This document shows positions 1 to 11,172 of a stretch of DNA of 64,000 nucleotides, piece by piece (the stretch's first letter is position 1; each line of letters begins with the position of its first letter). A program made the translations under genes and the position numbers. The notes beneath the pieces were generated by a model. It had not been told where the DNA came from. It searched no databases and was given only the letters and a program-made list of their open reading frames with translations. The DNA is from Paraphysomonas bandaiensis (taxonomy: Eukaryota; Chrysophyceae), in NCBI GenBank assembly GCA_965644295.1, contig CBFFRP010000149.1:1-64000 (forward strand), given 5' to 3'.

Positions 1-450
1 GTGTCCCAGATGACATCACATCACATCACATCACATGCTACTATTGATATGGTGTTGATGTGATAGAAACTAACTGCACATGGAGATGAAGTGCATGCAT
101 TTCAAAATATGTTCCTCGCACCGGACACATCTAGACATGCATGTGCGCCCAGATCGAGCACGGCGCAGCATAACATATAGAAAAACACGTACAAAAAAAA
201 TTTGAATTTGACCAAAAACGCCCCACAAGAGCGTCGAACACGCGTCATGAGTGTGTGGTGAGGACGCGGTGTGCATACACTACGCCGCAACCACACTGCA
301 CGAGCAGTGACTACAACACGCACATCTTGACCATAATACATATGCATAACTTAACACACACACACACACATACATACATATAGAGGGATGGATCTTCTGA
401 GTCAGTATCTTCTGGTGCTTAGATGGTGACATTGTTGATGACAGTGAGGA

Positions 451-516
451 GTGCTCAGGAGGTGTGGTTTATCGGATGAGGTGTTCATTGTTGTGTGGAT
501 CACACCTCCTGAGCAC
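451..516. repeat. Perfect 16-bp hairpin, copy 1
   Basis: GTGCTCAGGAGGTGTG at 451-466 is the exact reverse complement of 501-516, with a 34-base loop. It is the most conserved part of the flanking direct repeat. Confidence 0.75.
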
Positions 517-1003
517 ACAGACAGACACACACATACATACACACACCTCCGAATGCTGCAGAGGTCACACCACTCTCAGATGACACTTCTTACTATGTGG
601 TTCAGAGTTGCAGGCTTATAACTGCCTTCCAGGAAGGTCTTCATGACAGTGTTTGGTCACGAGGCTGTAGCACAGAGCCTCATACAGTGGATTGAGGAGT
701 GTGGACTCGTGTAGAGAGGTCCAACAAGTACAAGCAGACGAAACATTATAACATCGTTTGATTGTGCACGTTAGAACACTTCCTATTCCCCCTGCTTTGA
801 GCCCACCTGAACATTGAACCCATCATACTACACCGCAACCACACTGCACGAGCAGTGCTTACAACACGCACATCATGACAATAATATATATATATGCATA
901 ACTTAACACACCATACACATGCATACATATAGAGTGATGCATGTATCTTCTGAGTTAGTATCTTCTGATGTTAATATGGTGACATTGTTGATGACAGTGA
1001 GGA

Positions 1004-1069
1004 GTGCTCAGGAGGTGTGGTTTATCGGATGAGGTGTTCATTGTTGTGTGGATCACACCTCCTGAGCAC
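1004..1069. repeat. Perfect 16-bp hairpin, copy 2
   Basis: The same stem (1004-1019 pairing with 1054-1069) and the same loop length as at 451-516. Both arms are kept although the flanks have diverged. Confidence 0.75.
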
Positions 1070-1950
1070 ACAGACAGACAGACAGACACGTACACATACA
1101 TCAGATTGCTGCAGAGCTGATACCACTCTCAGACATGGCGACATATCCAACGACGACCCGGAGGCGGAGGAAGAGATACCACGAAAGTGCACGAGCAGGG
1201 TAAGCAATACTGCTCATAAAGATGGTGACGGGGTCGTATGTCGTATATATGCGGTATTGTTCTGATTATTGTTGTGCGTTGTTACTATACACTGCACTAA
1301 CTGTGTACATATTATGGTGTAGGAGAAGTGCAACGGGAAGAAGAATGTTGTCAACATTCGTGGCGACATATCCAACGACGACCCGGAGGCGGAGGAAGAG
1401 ATACCACGAAAGTGCACGAGCAGGGTAAGTAATACTGTTCATAAAGATGGTGACGGGGTCGTATGTCGTATATATGCGGTATTGTTCTGATTATTGTTGT
1501 GCGTTGTTACTATACACTGCACTAACTGTGTACATATTATGGTGTAGGAGAAGTGCAACGGGAAGAAGAATGTTGTCAACATTCGTGGCGACATATCCAA
1601 CGACGACCCGGAGGCGGAGGAAGAGATACCACGAAAGCGCACGAGCAGGGTAAGTAATACTGTTCATAAAGATGGTGACGGGGTCGTATGTCGTATATAT
1701 GCGGTATTGTTCTGATTATTGTTGTGCGTTGTTACTATACACTGTACTAACTGCTTATGATCCTTCACCTGCTTATGATCCTCCACCTACTAGCAATGTG
1801 CCCCCAGCGGCTGTTGCCGCGTCGTTTCCGAGCATAGGTACTAATACTACTGTAAGTAGTAGTGGTAAAGATGGCTATATGCGTATGCAATGTATCCGAA
1901 ATCAGGCTATTCGGTTGGAGCGTTTGCAGTCTCAAGCGAAGCAGGTGTAG
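1017..1950 (+). pseudogene. Gene fragment carrying the repeated 34-residue exons
   Basis: The repeated exons look like part of a gene on this strand. A Ser/Pro-rich open segment ending at a stop at 1950 follows, but no acceptor I tried joins it in frame with the phase-0 repeated exons; using the AG at 1792-1793 gives a stop after 16 codons. Upstream, the first partial exon follows an AG and repeat sequence rather than a recognisable start. I therefore read it as a duplicated gene piece and assign no function. Confidence 0.35.
1136..1753 (+). repeat. 225-bp tandem repeat made of one exon plus one intron
   Basis: About 2.75 near-identical 225-bp units. Each unit holds a 102-nt open segment (1323-1424 and 1548-1649, plus a partial one ending at 1199) and a 123-nt intron-like segment that starts GTAAGT/GTAAGC, has CTAAC near the 3' end and ends TAG. 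The junctions are phase 0, so any number of units would splice in frame. The encoded 34-residue unit contains the acidic run DDPEAEEE between basic ends. The last unit runs into unrelated sequence after the branch-point-like CTAAC. Confidence 0.7.
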
Positions 1951-2156
1951 CTATATGAGAATATGATATTACAAAACACAAGTAATAATAGCAGGGCCAA
2001 CTTTTAACGCAATAAATACTGCTAATAACAACTATACTTGCGACTTTTTCTTTATCTTTAACCTCTCAGATACAAATTACAGTAAAATAATAACTCAATA
2101 CTTATATATGAAACCTGGTGAAATTGCTTTACCAGGTTTTGGTATTACCTCGACTT

Positions 2157-3237
2157 TTGGGTGGTTGCGTATCCGTCACTTCTGTCTCGTGGTGTAAAGA
2201 ACTAATATACAGCTGTGAATTTAGAGGGGGCGTTTATTTTTGCATCTTTGAGAAAAGTTAAAAGTTGTATTTTAAGGTATTTGAATTATGACCGTTAGTT
2301 GAAGAATACAGTAGTTGGAAACTGTAGTACATGATATAAATGTAAGATATGAATTATGTTAGAGATACTGAAATACTTTGACTGTATAAGATCGTGTCTA
2401 CCTAACACAAGTATTTAGCTATGAGTGGGCAGAACAATATCTGCTATCTGCTGTCTATATATAATATGCGGCTCACGTTAGTTCCCGGCGGAGAAATGTC
2501 TACGGTACTTGCCCGCAAGAACACCACGAAAAGGTGCGAGTCCGACTGTTGAATCGACCCAGGCGGCCCATTCAATTGAATCACATTATCATGTTAGTAC
2601 TGGTGACCAAACTGCTGATATTTTTACCAAGACAAATCGTTGTGTGGTGTCATCATCATTATAAGATGCTTCAATAGAAAGAAGTGTTTAGGTGAAGATC
2701 AGGGAAGTTCTCAGGAAGAAGTTATCAGAGACAATAAGATGATGTCATAATGAGGAAGAAATTTATAAGAGTGTTGACCGTCGTGAGGCTAGCTGAAATG
2801 TCGGAGTCATACGTTCAACAATTTGTCCTATTTTGTATTGGGTGGTTGCGTATCCGTCACTTCTGTCTCGTGGTGTAAAGAACTAATATACAGCTGTGAA
2901 TTTAGAGGGGGCGTTTATTTTTGCATCTTTGAGAAAAGTTAAAAGTTGTATTTTAAGGTATTTGAATTATGACCGTTAGTTGAAGAATACAGTAGTTGGA
3001 AACTGTAGTACATGATATAAATGTAAGATATGAATTATGTTAGAGATACTGAAATACTTTGACTGTATAAGATCGTGTCTACCTAACACAAGTATTTAGC
3101 TATGAGTGGGCAGAACAATATCTGCTATCTGCTGTCTATATATAATATGCGGCTCACGTTAGTTTCCCGGCGGAGAAATATCTACGGTACTTATCTCCCA
3201 GAACACCACGGAAAGGTGCGAGTCTGACTTTGTTGAG
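2157..3237 (+). mobile_element. Internally deleted Copia-like LTR element
   Basis: Two direct repeats, 2157-2553 and 2838-3237 (offset 681), are almost identical over their first 320 or so bases and diverge slightly at the 3' end; I read them as LTRs. The 285 bases between them start with a translated stretch (about 2566-2640) containing STGDQTADIFTK, which matches the C-terminal end of Copia pol RNase H and normally lies just before the 3' LTR. Gag and the rest of pol are missing, so this is a deletion derivative. The LTR 3' part (after about 2400) resembles the tail of the 0.5-kb dispersed repeat found elsewhere in the window. Confidence 0.65.
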
Positions 3238-3839
3238 AGCGTAATAATATTGAATAGTAGTAGAGAGAATACACATTTAGCAAAATATAATAAAAAATGT
3301 TGATTATAATTTTACTAATTGTTGAGTGAGTTCAACGTTCAGTTTATTAGAATATGGATTATATTCTAGTATATTCAGTGTCACTTGAAGACAATGTACG
3401 AGAATACAGTGAAATATGGTGATGCACAAATGCTGTGATGATATTGAGAAACTGAAATAGTTTGATTTTTCAAGATATGTTTAGTAACGAGAGGTTCACA
3501 TAATATCTAGGAGATTATGCGTGGAGTAAAGTGAGATTATGTTGTTTGTCACATTTCGTGTAAACGATATTAATTAATCTATCTAGTCTAACGACAAATT
3601 CTCTCTGAATCTAGTTAAGAATGAGCAATTTCAAACACAGTAATATAAGGTTTCATCGTTCAAAAAAAAATGTTAGTTATGGTAAATTAGATAGTTTTGT
3701 TGGGTTACTGCTTTAACTGTAGGTTTCTTTCAAGCATATTCAATATTACTTATTAAATATTAAGAGCTCTATAGCAGTTAATGCAATATTCGATGACATC
3801 GTTCACACAATCACGAGAAATAGTTCTGCTAGTACTATA
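3238..3839. other. AT-rich spacer, nothing recognised
   Basis: No ORF, repeat or RNA gene could be supported. It is the downstream side of the minus-strand gene that ends at 3840. Confidence 0.5.
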
Positions 3840-6058
3840 CTATAGTTCATCTTTCAATTGCGATGGAAATAATGAATAGGCATTGTTATTTCCAATCATA
3901 CTCCAACTTCCAAAGTTTGAAGCACTAGCATTAACCCCCGTTTTATTTGATGTGTCTACTCTGCCACTTCTCCTCATCTGCCGTACATTCTCTCTGGCTG
4001 CTCGCTTTTTATTGACTGGCTGGTAACCATGGTAGCCACTTCTTTTATTTCTTCTGTGTACTTCTGCGTTCGAAACTGTGTCATTTGGTAATGAGTCCTC
4101 CAATAACACAACTGTTAAGTACTTGAGTATCTCGTTATATCCTATGTGCAAAAATTAATCGAAATATACTGTGGGTGTGCTCTTTACCGGCGTATACTTT
4201 AAAGTAATCTTTGTGTACCCGTCTTCTCAACCGTTTGTCTAAAAACAATAAACAGCATATAACATAAATTACAATTATCTTATCACCTGGAATAGCTCTA
4301 ATCTCCTCACAGAGAGCGTACACATGTGCCCATCTGTCTCTGATGCTATCATCTCTCTCAACTTCCACAGACATCAAATTTCCATCAAACGCCCCCACAG
4401 CACGTACAACTGGAACTTTATTTACCGCAGGACAGCAGGAGATAATCGGCGCTATTAATGTAAGTGAAATATATTCTTCGCAAATGGTGTGTAGCGGTGA
4501 TGTGCTACTGTGGAGCAGAGACAAAAGTGTTCCATCGTCACACCCATTCACTACAACTATACCGATTACATCTGTCACAGTATCACACTTGTGGCATACT
4601 TCAATTTTAACATCTTCATTACTTGCATTCAATATCAATACACCGCGATCATCTGTCAAAGGTTGGCTTTCACTTGACGCTCTAACACATTGTAACCTTT
4701 CCTTAGTTGGAAGTGTAACGTCGTGTGAAACTGAAAAGTATTCACATGAACGCAAACCGGCGGGAGTTCGGAATGACATTCGCCCAGTCGAAGGTACCTT
4801 ATGAAAAAAAGTACTATCCACAAACTTAATATTTTCCTCAGTAACGTCAGCGTCGCTCTGAGTTTTCGTGTCTACCGGAGGCACACCTTCCAGACTATTC
4901 ACTTCCTCGATATGACTAATGGACACGGCCTCTACGACAGAACAACATCCGTCCACAGGAGACAATCGCAAACGTAAACTGCTGGAAAGAGACTGCTCCA
5001 TGGCATCTGCATGTAAATTGACAATAGCGATCATATGCATGCAAATATACAACTATATGTGAGCAGACCTCTAATCTTTTGGCCAGTTGAACGCGAGACC
5101 ATTACGACAGGAATTGATAGGGGCACCGGAGACATGGGATCATCCACGGAAAAAGCAGAGTCCTCCGAATTGATAATCACTACACCTGCTGCCCCTGACT
5201 GCGCTGCGATAACAGCTACGAATTTCTTTGATATTATAGGTCACTATGCAAAGCATTTACCTTTCGATAAAAATGAGCAGACGCCCCGACGAATTAACAC
5301 GAAGGCGCCACTGTACAACCCTTTACCGGCACCCTGACCTACAACACCATTTCATTATCCAGAATAGGAACTGTTGTTCTGTTACCTTGTTGGGGGTTGG
5401 TGCAACCATCTTCTGGAATGGCAAAAGTAAACCGTTTATACTCTGAAGACAGCGGCCCGCTAAACTTGGCAGGGTACGCCTGCATGCCCGCTGTAGAATC
5501 CGCACCTATCCGAAGAAACAGCCATACAGGAGGCACGCCAGCCTGAGCCTTAGATTTGGGGGAGTAAATATCTGCATTGCCCTATCATACATACAGTGTG
5601 TTATTAATACCACAGTGTTTCGTAACAACTACCTCTCTGTGAGAATCATCTTCCGTCTCTACACGTAGTATGTAGGGCACACTAGCCGACGATAACAAAC
5701 TGATAATCAATGACCGAGGAATGGAATACATATACTCCACACAAGTACCTGTGGAACATTCTGATACTGACGCCTTTGGTGCTCTGATTATCAATTGCCA
5801 CTATTCTGTCGCCCACTCGAAGTCGCCCACCTACATGCTGGGATGGAATGATCTTCATAATATAAAATTCATTATCTGTATACATAATGATATAAATATA
5901 ATCCGGAAAAATATCCATATGGTACCTAATTTCAGGCCTAAGGGGTCCTTAGTGTGTATAATAACATCAAAGGTATTAATAGCAGATCGATGTTGCAGTA
6001 CACAAAACAGAATACACACACGTATATATAAACATAAAAGACAATGATCCATTTGCAT
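3840..6058 (-). CDS. Secretory-pathway PDZ + PA-domain protein with C-terminal KDEL
   Basis: Nine exons join in frame: 6058-5926, 5875-5749, 5699-5633, 5581-5386, 5338-5261, 5215-5069, 5006-4287, 4238-4188 and 4141-3840, giving 606 aa; introns are 45-62 nt and all GT-AG. Residues 1-26 form a signal peptide (hydrophobic core CLYIRVCILFCVL). A PDZ domain follows at about 28-108, with the GLKL loop split by intron 1 and RLRVGDRIVAIDN in exon 2. A protease-associated (PA) domain lies at about 120-260, with the RRGVCSFLSK motif (exon 5) and GAAGVVIINSEDS (exon 6). Exon 7 contains a second, degenerate PA-like stretch (DVIGIVVVN). The basic tail ends QLKDEL, an ER-retrieval signal. No transmembrane segment remains after splicing. 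EDEM3-type ER mannosidases also pair a PA domain with KDEL, but there is no mannosidase domain here. A soluble ER-lumen role is inferred; the partner or substrate is unknown. Confidence 0.8.
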
Positions 6059-6589
6059 ATGGAAGATGGATGAAATGAATTGATGCGTTTATTTCAGTGT
6101 GAAGTCGGGCCAAACCAGAGGTACCAACATATCAGTTAGACGCTATAGAATTAGAATTACAGCAACATGCGATATTTAATGGTATTTCTATTACCGTTTT
6201 CTTAGGTAGCATCCGTGGGAGCTGTAATATACCATTGGCTACTAGAATATGTTTAACTGTGACGCCAAACCATTATTTACATGTTAAAGTGCATTGGCAG
6301 TTCCTACGAGATGTGGGAAGCTCCTGTAGAGAAGAAAAAGGGTAAAAATCAGGAAAAAAATCGTGAAAAAGTGTCTTTTATGTTTAATTCCCTAACTCTT
6401 TCATTTTAGCAATCGAAATATTGTGATTTTAACACAAAATATCCCACTTTTACGAATATTTGCATCACGGATTAACACTACGAACCGTTTGGCCACTAGG
6501 AATCGTATCGCCATTCAAACGATATCACACCAATGTCCATACACTGCAAGAACAAAGAACTTAGAATATACAAAGAACTATGGATATTA
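6059..6589. other. Intergenic, nothing recognised
   Basis: Upstream region of the minus-strand PDZ-PA gene and left flank of the recombinase pseudogene. No conserved ORF seen. Confidence 0.4.
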
Positions 6590-8455
6590 TTAGAGAGCAA
6601 AGTGAGTTCAGAGATGAGATTGCACTGCAAACCAAGCAGATGCGGTTAACGGACAGTTACCCGCAGGCAGTATGCAGATAGGATCAAGGCATTTTCGCAT
6701 TGGCTTGATGAGAATTACCCTGCTTGCGTGGAAAGAGACAACGATAATAAGTTAGCACCAATACTTCCAATACCTGACGATGTAATTGAAAAGTACATGA
6801 CTCATGTGCTTCTTAAAATCGACAGTCGAACTGGTCTGTACTATGACCCTCCACAGTATTACTCGTTTGCACACGTTAATGGACATCGAAGTGTTCTTTA
6901 AAATATGTACACGGAGAAGAGAATGAACCCTTCACCGGAAATAGAGAGTATGTTTAAAGAAAGTCTCGAGGGATTCAAGAGGAAGGTTGTTGACCTAAAG
7001 CAGCGTGGCTTGTTACCTTCACGAGAAGGCAAGGCTGCAATGACCATGAAAGGGTACATATTTCTTGCAGAAAAAGCTGCTAAACAAGATCATGACTTTG
7101 GACTTTATACATTTTGTTTGTCCTATTTATTGCTATGCTGGAATTTGATAGCAAGATCTGTAACCCAAGAAGTTCTAAAAACTTTTGCAGAAGCCATTTT
7201 ATCTCTAGGCATAATGATTGCCGAAATAGGGACGCACTCATTCAGGAAATGTGTGGCAACGGCCTTATCTAATTGCCCTGGTGGTCCCAATGCCATTAAT
7301 ATATGGTTGCGAGCTGGATGGAGTTTAAGACCCGTTCAGAGTCGATACATATTTGAAGGAGCAGGTGGAGATCAATTTTTGGCAGGGAAGCTACAGGTAT
7401 ATCAAGCAGTGATCCTGAATTTGCTATCCTTCCACCTCATTTCGATAACACTAATGGTCCGGTTCTATCAGTTGAAGAATGGGAAGATATTCTACCTGCC
7501 TTCTCATCATTCTATCCTGAGAATTTCAGAGTGGCTTTGCCCTATCTACTTGCTTCGCTGGCATACCATGACTGGCTATTAGATTAGAAACTCTTTCACC
7601 AAATCATGCTTTGTTTCTTTAAAGGGTTTGGACAAGTGGTATTCTACAACGTCTTCGAACGAAGGAATTAACTGGTGTGTTTCATATTGATATCTCAAGA
7701 ATAAATGCAACTGGTGTTCCACCCTATGTGAATCTAGCTAATCGTTTTTGGTCGTTGGAAAAAACTGTTGGGAGCTTGTCTAGTGATATGAAAGAAACGA
7801 ATACTACTTTACCGGATTCATTATGTCAGAAAATGCTAGATAATTTTACGGTTATTGGCGCGGTGCCTGTAACTAGTACCCACCTCGACAGTTTACGTGA
7901 TGCACTTTTAGGAGAAATTAGAACAAGATGTACATCACAGAATGCAGAGCGAAATTCCTACACAAGAAGAGCAATCCACATCACGAGAGATCGCTGCATT
8001 GTACTTTTGGGGAGGGCGCCATCGTTTATTTCCAGAGGGCTTTCGTTTTCCGAAAGGTCACGTCAAAATGATGTGGGATCTATGGTGGGGGGAGAGCCTC
8101 ATAGAAATATCTTGCCCTACAGAAGAATCAAAGGCTTCGATTTATCTAGAACTGACGGGTAAATTGGAGTAAATGCTCGTGTATTATGAACGCACTTGTC
8201 TCCAAAGCCATAGAGACGAATGAGATCGGAGCAGCAGAGGACATGAGTAAACTACTACCACGACAACGAGATGCGTTATTCAGCAAAGTTTTTATACCTT
8301 TTTGTATGAGTGTATTCGCGGCTGCTAATCCCGTTCTTCTCGATGATATGCGCATCGGAGAAATGTCATATACGACATTATACGATTACATGAAGGGCCG
8401 CCAGAGGAATAAGCGTAAACGGAATGCAATGGAGCAAACGGCAGAAGATAATTGA
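6590..8455 (+). pseudogene. Tyrosine-recombinase transposon gene (Crypton-like), decayed
   Basis: Translated pieces in shifting frames make one recognisable protein. About 6675-6900 has a SAM-like N-terminal core-binding segment. 6905-7400 has the recombinase: WNLIARS (first Arg region), then THSFRK (the HxxR motif) and SRYIFEGAGGDQ with the candidate nucleophilic Tyr. The segment between the first Arg block and HxxR is much too short, so an internal deletion is likely. After a frameshift near 7400 and a stop near 7587, the C-terminal region continues (7650-8170) with ALYFWGGRHRLFPEGF and MMWDLWWGES, a pattern common in the C-terminal DNA-binding part of Crypton and related recombinase elements. 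8186-8455 is the terminal helical tail. No intact frame survives. Confidence 0.65.
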
Positions 8456-8918
8456 CTAGCGCATGTCTATGTTAGTGTCGTATGTACGTGAGGGGGGTCT
8501 GTGAGACTCTTAACAGTCCCCTTCACGTATATATATGAACAGGCATCGCATTAGTGGAGGGGTTGATGAGAATATGACGGTCAAGTAGATAGATATCGAC
8601 TTCTGGTGTATATATATCTTGTTTCATGGCACTATTGACAGTTTAAAGTAACATATAGAGATGAACGTTAGTTGACATACACACAGTGCGACAGCAATAA
8701 ACAACAGACAGTATACACATAAATACACATACTACCGTTGTGTTCGACCAGCAGCAGTGTTCGTAGAAGCGGACCTTCTTTCACGCTCCGCCCAACAAAA
8801 TGTATGATGCCCTCTGACAAATAAATCGTCAGCTCAGCGGTCAATCATGTGATCACACGCTGTCGAACGGTAATATTTGCCCTGATTTTATGAGATCGAT
8901 GCTGTTTCGATAGTCATA
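8456..8918. other. Intergenic / WDR31 upstream region
   Basis: AT-rich spacer containing AT runs (for example near 8525-8620). No promoter element can be named with confidence. Confidence 0.4.
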
Positions 8919-10295
8919 ATGGGCAACTGTAGTGGCACTAGTCGAAATGAGACCAGACTTGACATGCCAAGCCAAACCTTGACCACTCCATGTTTGCATC
9001 ATGGTTACATTCTTTCTGTATCAAGGTTTATAATACATTATTTTATTTAGATTTACATGTGTAACAGTTTGCGTAATGGCGATGTGTGCTCGAGTAGTGA
9101 CGATGCGGTGCGTACACATTATATGTTATCTACTCTATGAAGTAGTACTCACGCTGTAGACAATTTCGATATATAACTGGAGAAATAATGATCATCGCGT
9201 ACTGCGTGGACATAAGAAAGCAGTTAGCAGAGTGGTGAACAGTCGTGAATCATGTTATGATCCTGTTCATCTGTTCGTTATGTAGATATCCACCAAGGAT
9301 AGTGTTAGTCAAAAAATATGGAGTGCATCGCGAGATTTGTCAATAAAACAGGTGTACTAATATATATGGCTATTATGCCAATAAAAGTTATACAGTGGGA
9401 CCACGACTCAGGCAAATGCGTGCAAACTATTAACGATGCTCATACTTTAAACATCGCTGGAATCGCACTTAACAGTGGTAATGTGTCCGCATGTCATCAA
9501 CTGTATATAAATCAGTATCAGATGGCGAGCGGCTGGGGTCTGGAAGTCGAGATTACTCTGTGAAAGTGTGGGATGTGAATACAGGAAAAGTGGCCGCAGA
9601 ATATAGCGCTCCTCGCAATATTGTGACGTGCCTTGTGTGGAGTGAGGGCAGTAATTGTCACCTGTTTCAGGTATGGTTTACGTCGACATGAAATTGTAAT
9701 TTCTCATTCCAGGTAGGGTGCGGAAGATCTGTGTGTTAGGGGTTGGGATACACGTCAGTCGTCCAAAGTTCCTGCAGAACACCTAACAGGGTTTCAATAC
9801 TTCCCTTCCTGTCTCGCACAGTCCAACTGTGGAAACCTCCTTGCCGCTGGGTGTAAAGGATTTAACGGCGTAGGATGTGACATTAAAGTATGGGATATTC
9901 GCTGTGTCAGAACAGGTAAATTTTTGAGAGAGTTTTCTGGGCACCAGCAAGATGTCACCGGATGCAAATTTATCTCAGTACGAGATATTCCTGGTATTGT
10001 GTCAGTGTCGCGTGATTGCTCAGTGAGAACGTGGCCTGTATTTCCAGATTCAAATCCCGTTCGCCAACTCTCCTTCCAATCACACGCTCTTCCTGATCAA
10101 TCGAGCTTAACTTGTGTAGATACAATGAGTGCTGACAATATTCTCAATGACGACAGCCGTTCTGCTGCAATGATTTGTGTCGGCGATATGGATGGCAGTG
10201 TATCTGTTATAAACTTTGAGTTGCACTCTGACGAACTCATATGTAGTTTGAGAGCTAAATCATTACCATCTGTTTCTGATCAGAATGAAGAATAA
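8919..10295 (+). CDS. WDR31: WD40-repeat protein, WDR31 orthologue
   Basis: Seven exons join in frame: 8919-9017, 9051-9107, 9160-9231, 9286-9351, 9396-9477, 9522-9670 and 9717-10295, giving 367 aa, the same length as human WDR31. WD40 blades are visible throughout: SDDATISIYNW, WSASRDLSIKQWD, GSGSRDYSVKVWDVNTG, EDLCVRGWDTR, GVGCDIKVWDIR and VSVSRDCSVRTW. The feature most diagnostic of WDR31 is the insertion CKGFNGVGCDIKVWDIR, equivalent to the SNGFGGEGC...LWDLR blade in vertebrate WDR31, together with RNIVTCLVW. The N-terminus MGNCSG has Gly2 and Cys4, so lipid anchoring is possible. The first intron is only 33 nt. WDR31 is linked to cilia (intraflagellar transport regulation), so the gene suggests a flagellated organism. 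Confidence 0.88.
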
Positions 10296-10585
10296 TTGGG
10301 TTGCATAGTTAAATAAATGAGGAGGAAATTGCTGTATTTATAGCTTAATTATATGAAAATTCAAGTGCTGGATGTTGTGGTAGCGTAACGATACTTATAA
10401 CTACCTCGACCGTGACGATTCTTCGTTGGGAAGAAAGGTAATATTAAAGATATCATATATGGGATACAAGTCAAGTATTAGGTTAGTCTTTTAGTTGAGT
10501 TGCACAGGCAGGCTTGCGTAAATGATTATTTCAATTATTATTAGTAGTAAATGTTGCCATTTAATTGGCTGAATTAATTTACTGG
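10296..10585. other. Intergenic, nothing recognised
   Basis: AT-rich 3' flank of WDR31, up to the start of a dispersed repeat. Confidence 0.4.
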
Positions 10586-11172
10586 ATATTGAAAGTCTTA
10601 TTATTTAGCAATAGGCGTTAAAAATCTGCACCAATGTAGTGGCTAGTTGAATGCTAGACAGACTATTTAGACCTCTATTATCCTACTGTTTAACTCTACA
10701 GAAGCTGCTTGTGCGTCGCCGCAAGCACCAAGGTGCGACCACTTCCGTTCTTAAAGTTGATTGTGAGCTTCGCCATGATCGTGTGTCCCAGGACTCACTG
10801 GCGCGTGTGATCAGGGGGATCTCCCCTTGGGATGAGACTCCACAGGGCATTGTGGTGGTACCGGGTTCTGTAGAGGTCCTTACGTATACCGAGTGCTAGA
10901 TGTGTGTGCTGAGAGGTGGGGAGTTGGAATGTGAATGTGGCCAGGCTTGCGTAACCATTAATGGCCATTAATGGCGACGCATTGCTTCCCCCATTTCTAT
11001 GGCCATTAATTTTTTACACCCCCCCATTTTTATGGCCATTAATGGACCATTAATGGTTTGATTACTATTGCTTCTTTGCTTAATTTAGAAAGAAGTAAAT
11101 GGAAAGTGTTAATAATAATAGACTAAGTACTAGAGCTATTTAACAGCAATGATGAGCAGATATAGCTAATTC

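Larger units (their letters stand above)
280..1095. repeat. Direct repeat pair (280-545 and 828-1095)
   Basis: Two diverged copies about 550 bases apart. Each runs from a block with a CACTGCACGAGCAGTG palindrome, through a CA-rich stretch and a GATGGTGACATTGTTGATGACAG-like block, to the same hairpin. The sequence between them (about 590-820) has short protein-like fragments, such as a helix-turn-helix-like stretch near 650-720, that could be Tc1/mariner debris, but I cannot show it. No intact gene is visible in the first 1.1 kb. Confidence 0.6.

Noticed and set aside
2157-3237. Tandem 681-base spacing read as a satellite
   Set aside because: Only two copies, and the Copia pol terminus between them fits LTRs better.
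4135-5052. A single 305-residue ORF with a C-terminal membrane segment
   Set aside because: Its start and its hydrophobic stretch are intron sequence; consensus splice sites in consistent phase give the nine-exon PDZ-PA protein instead.
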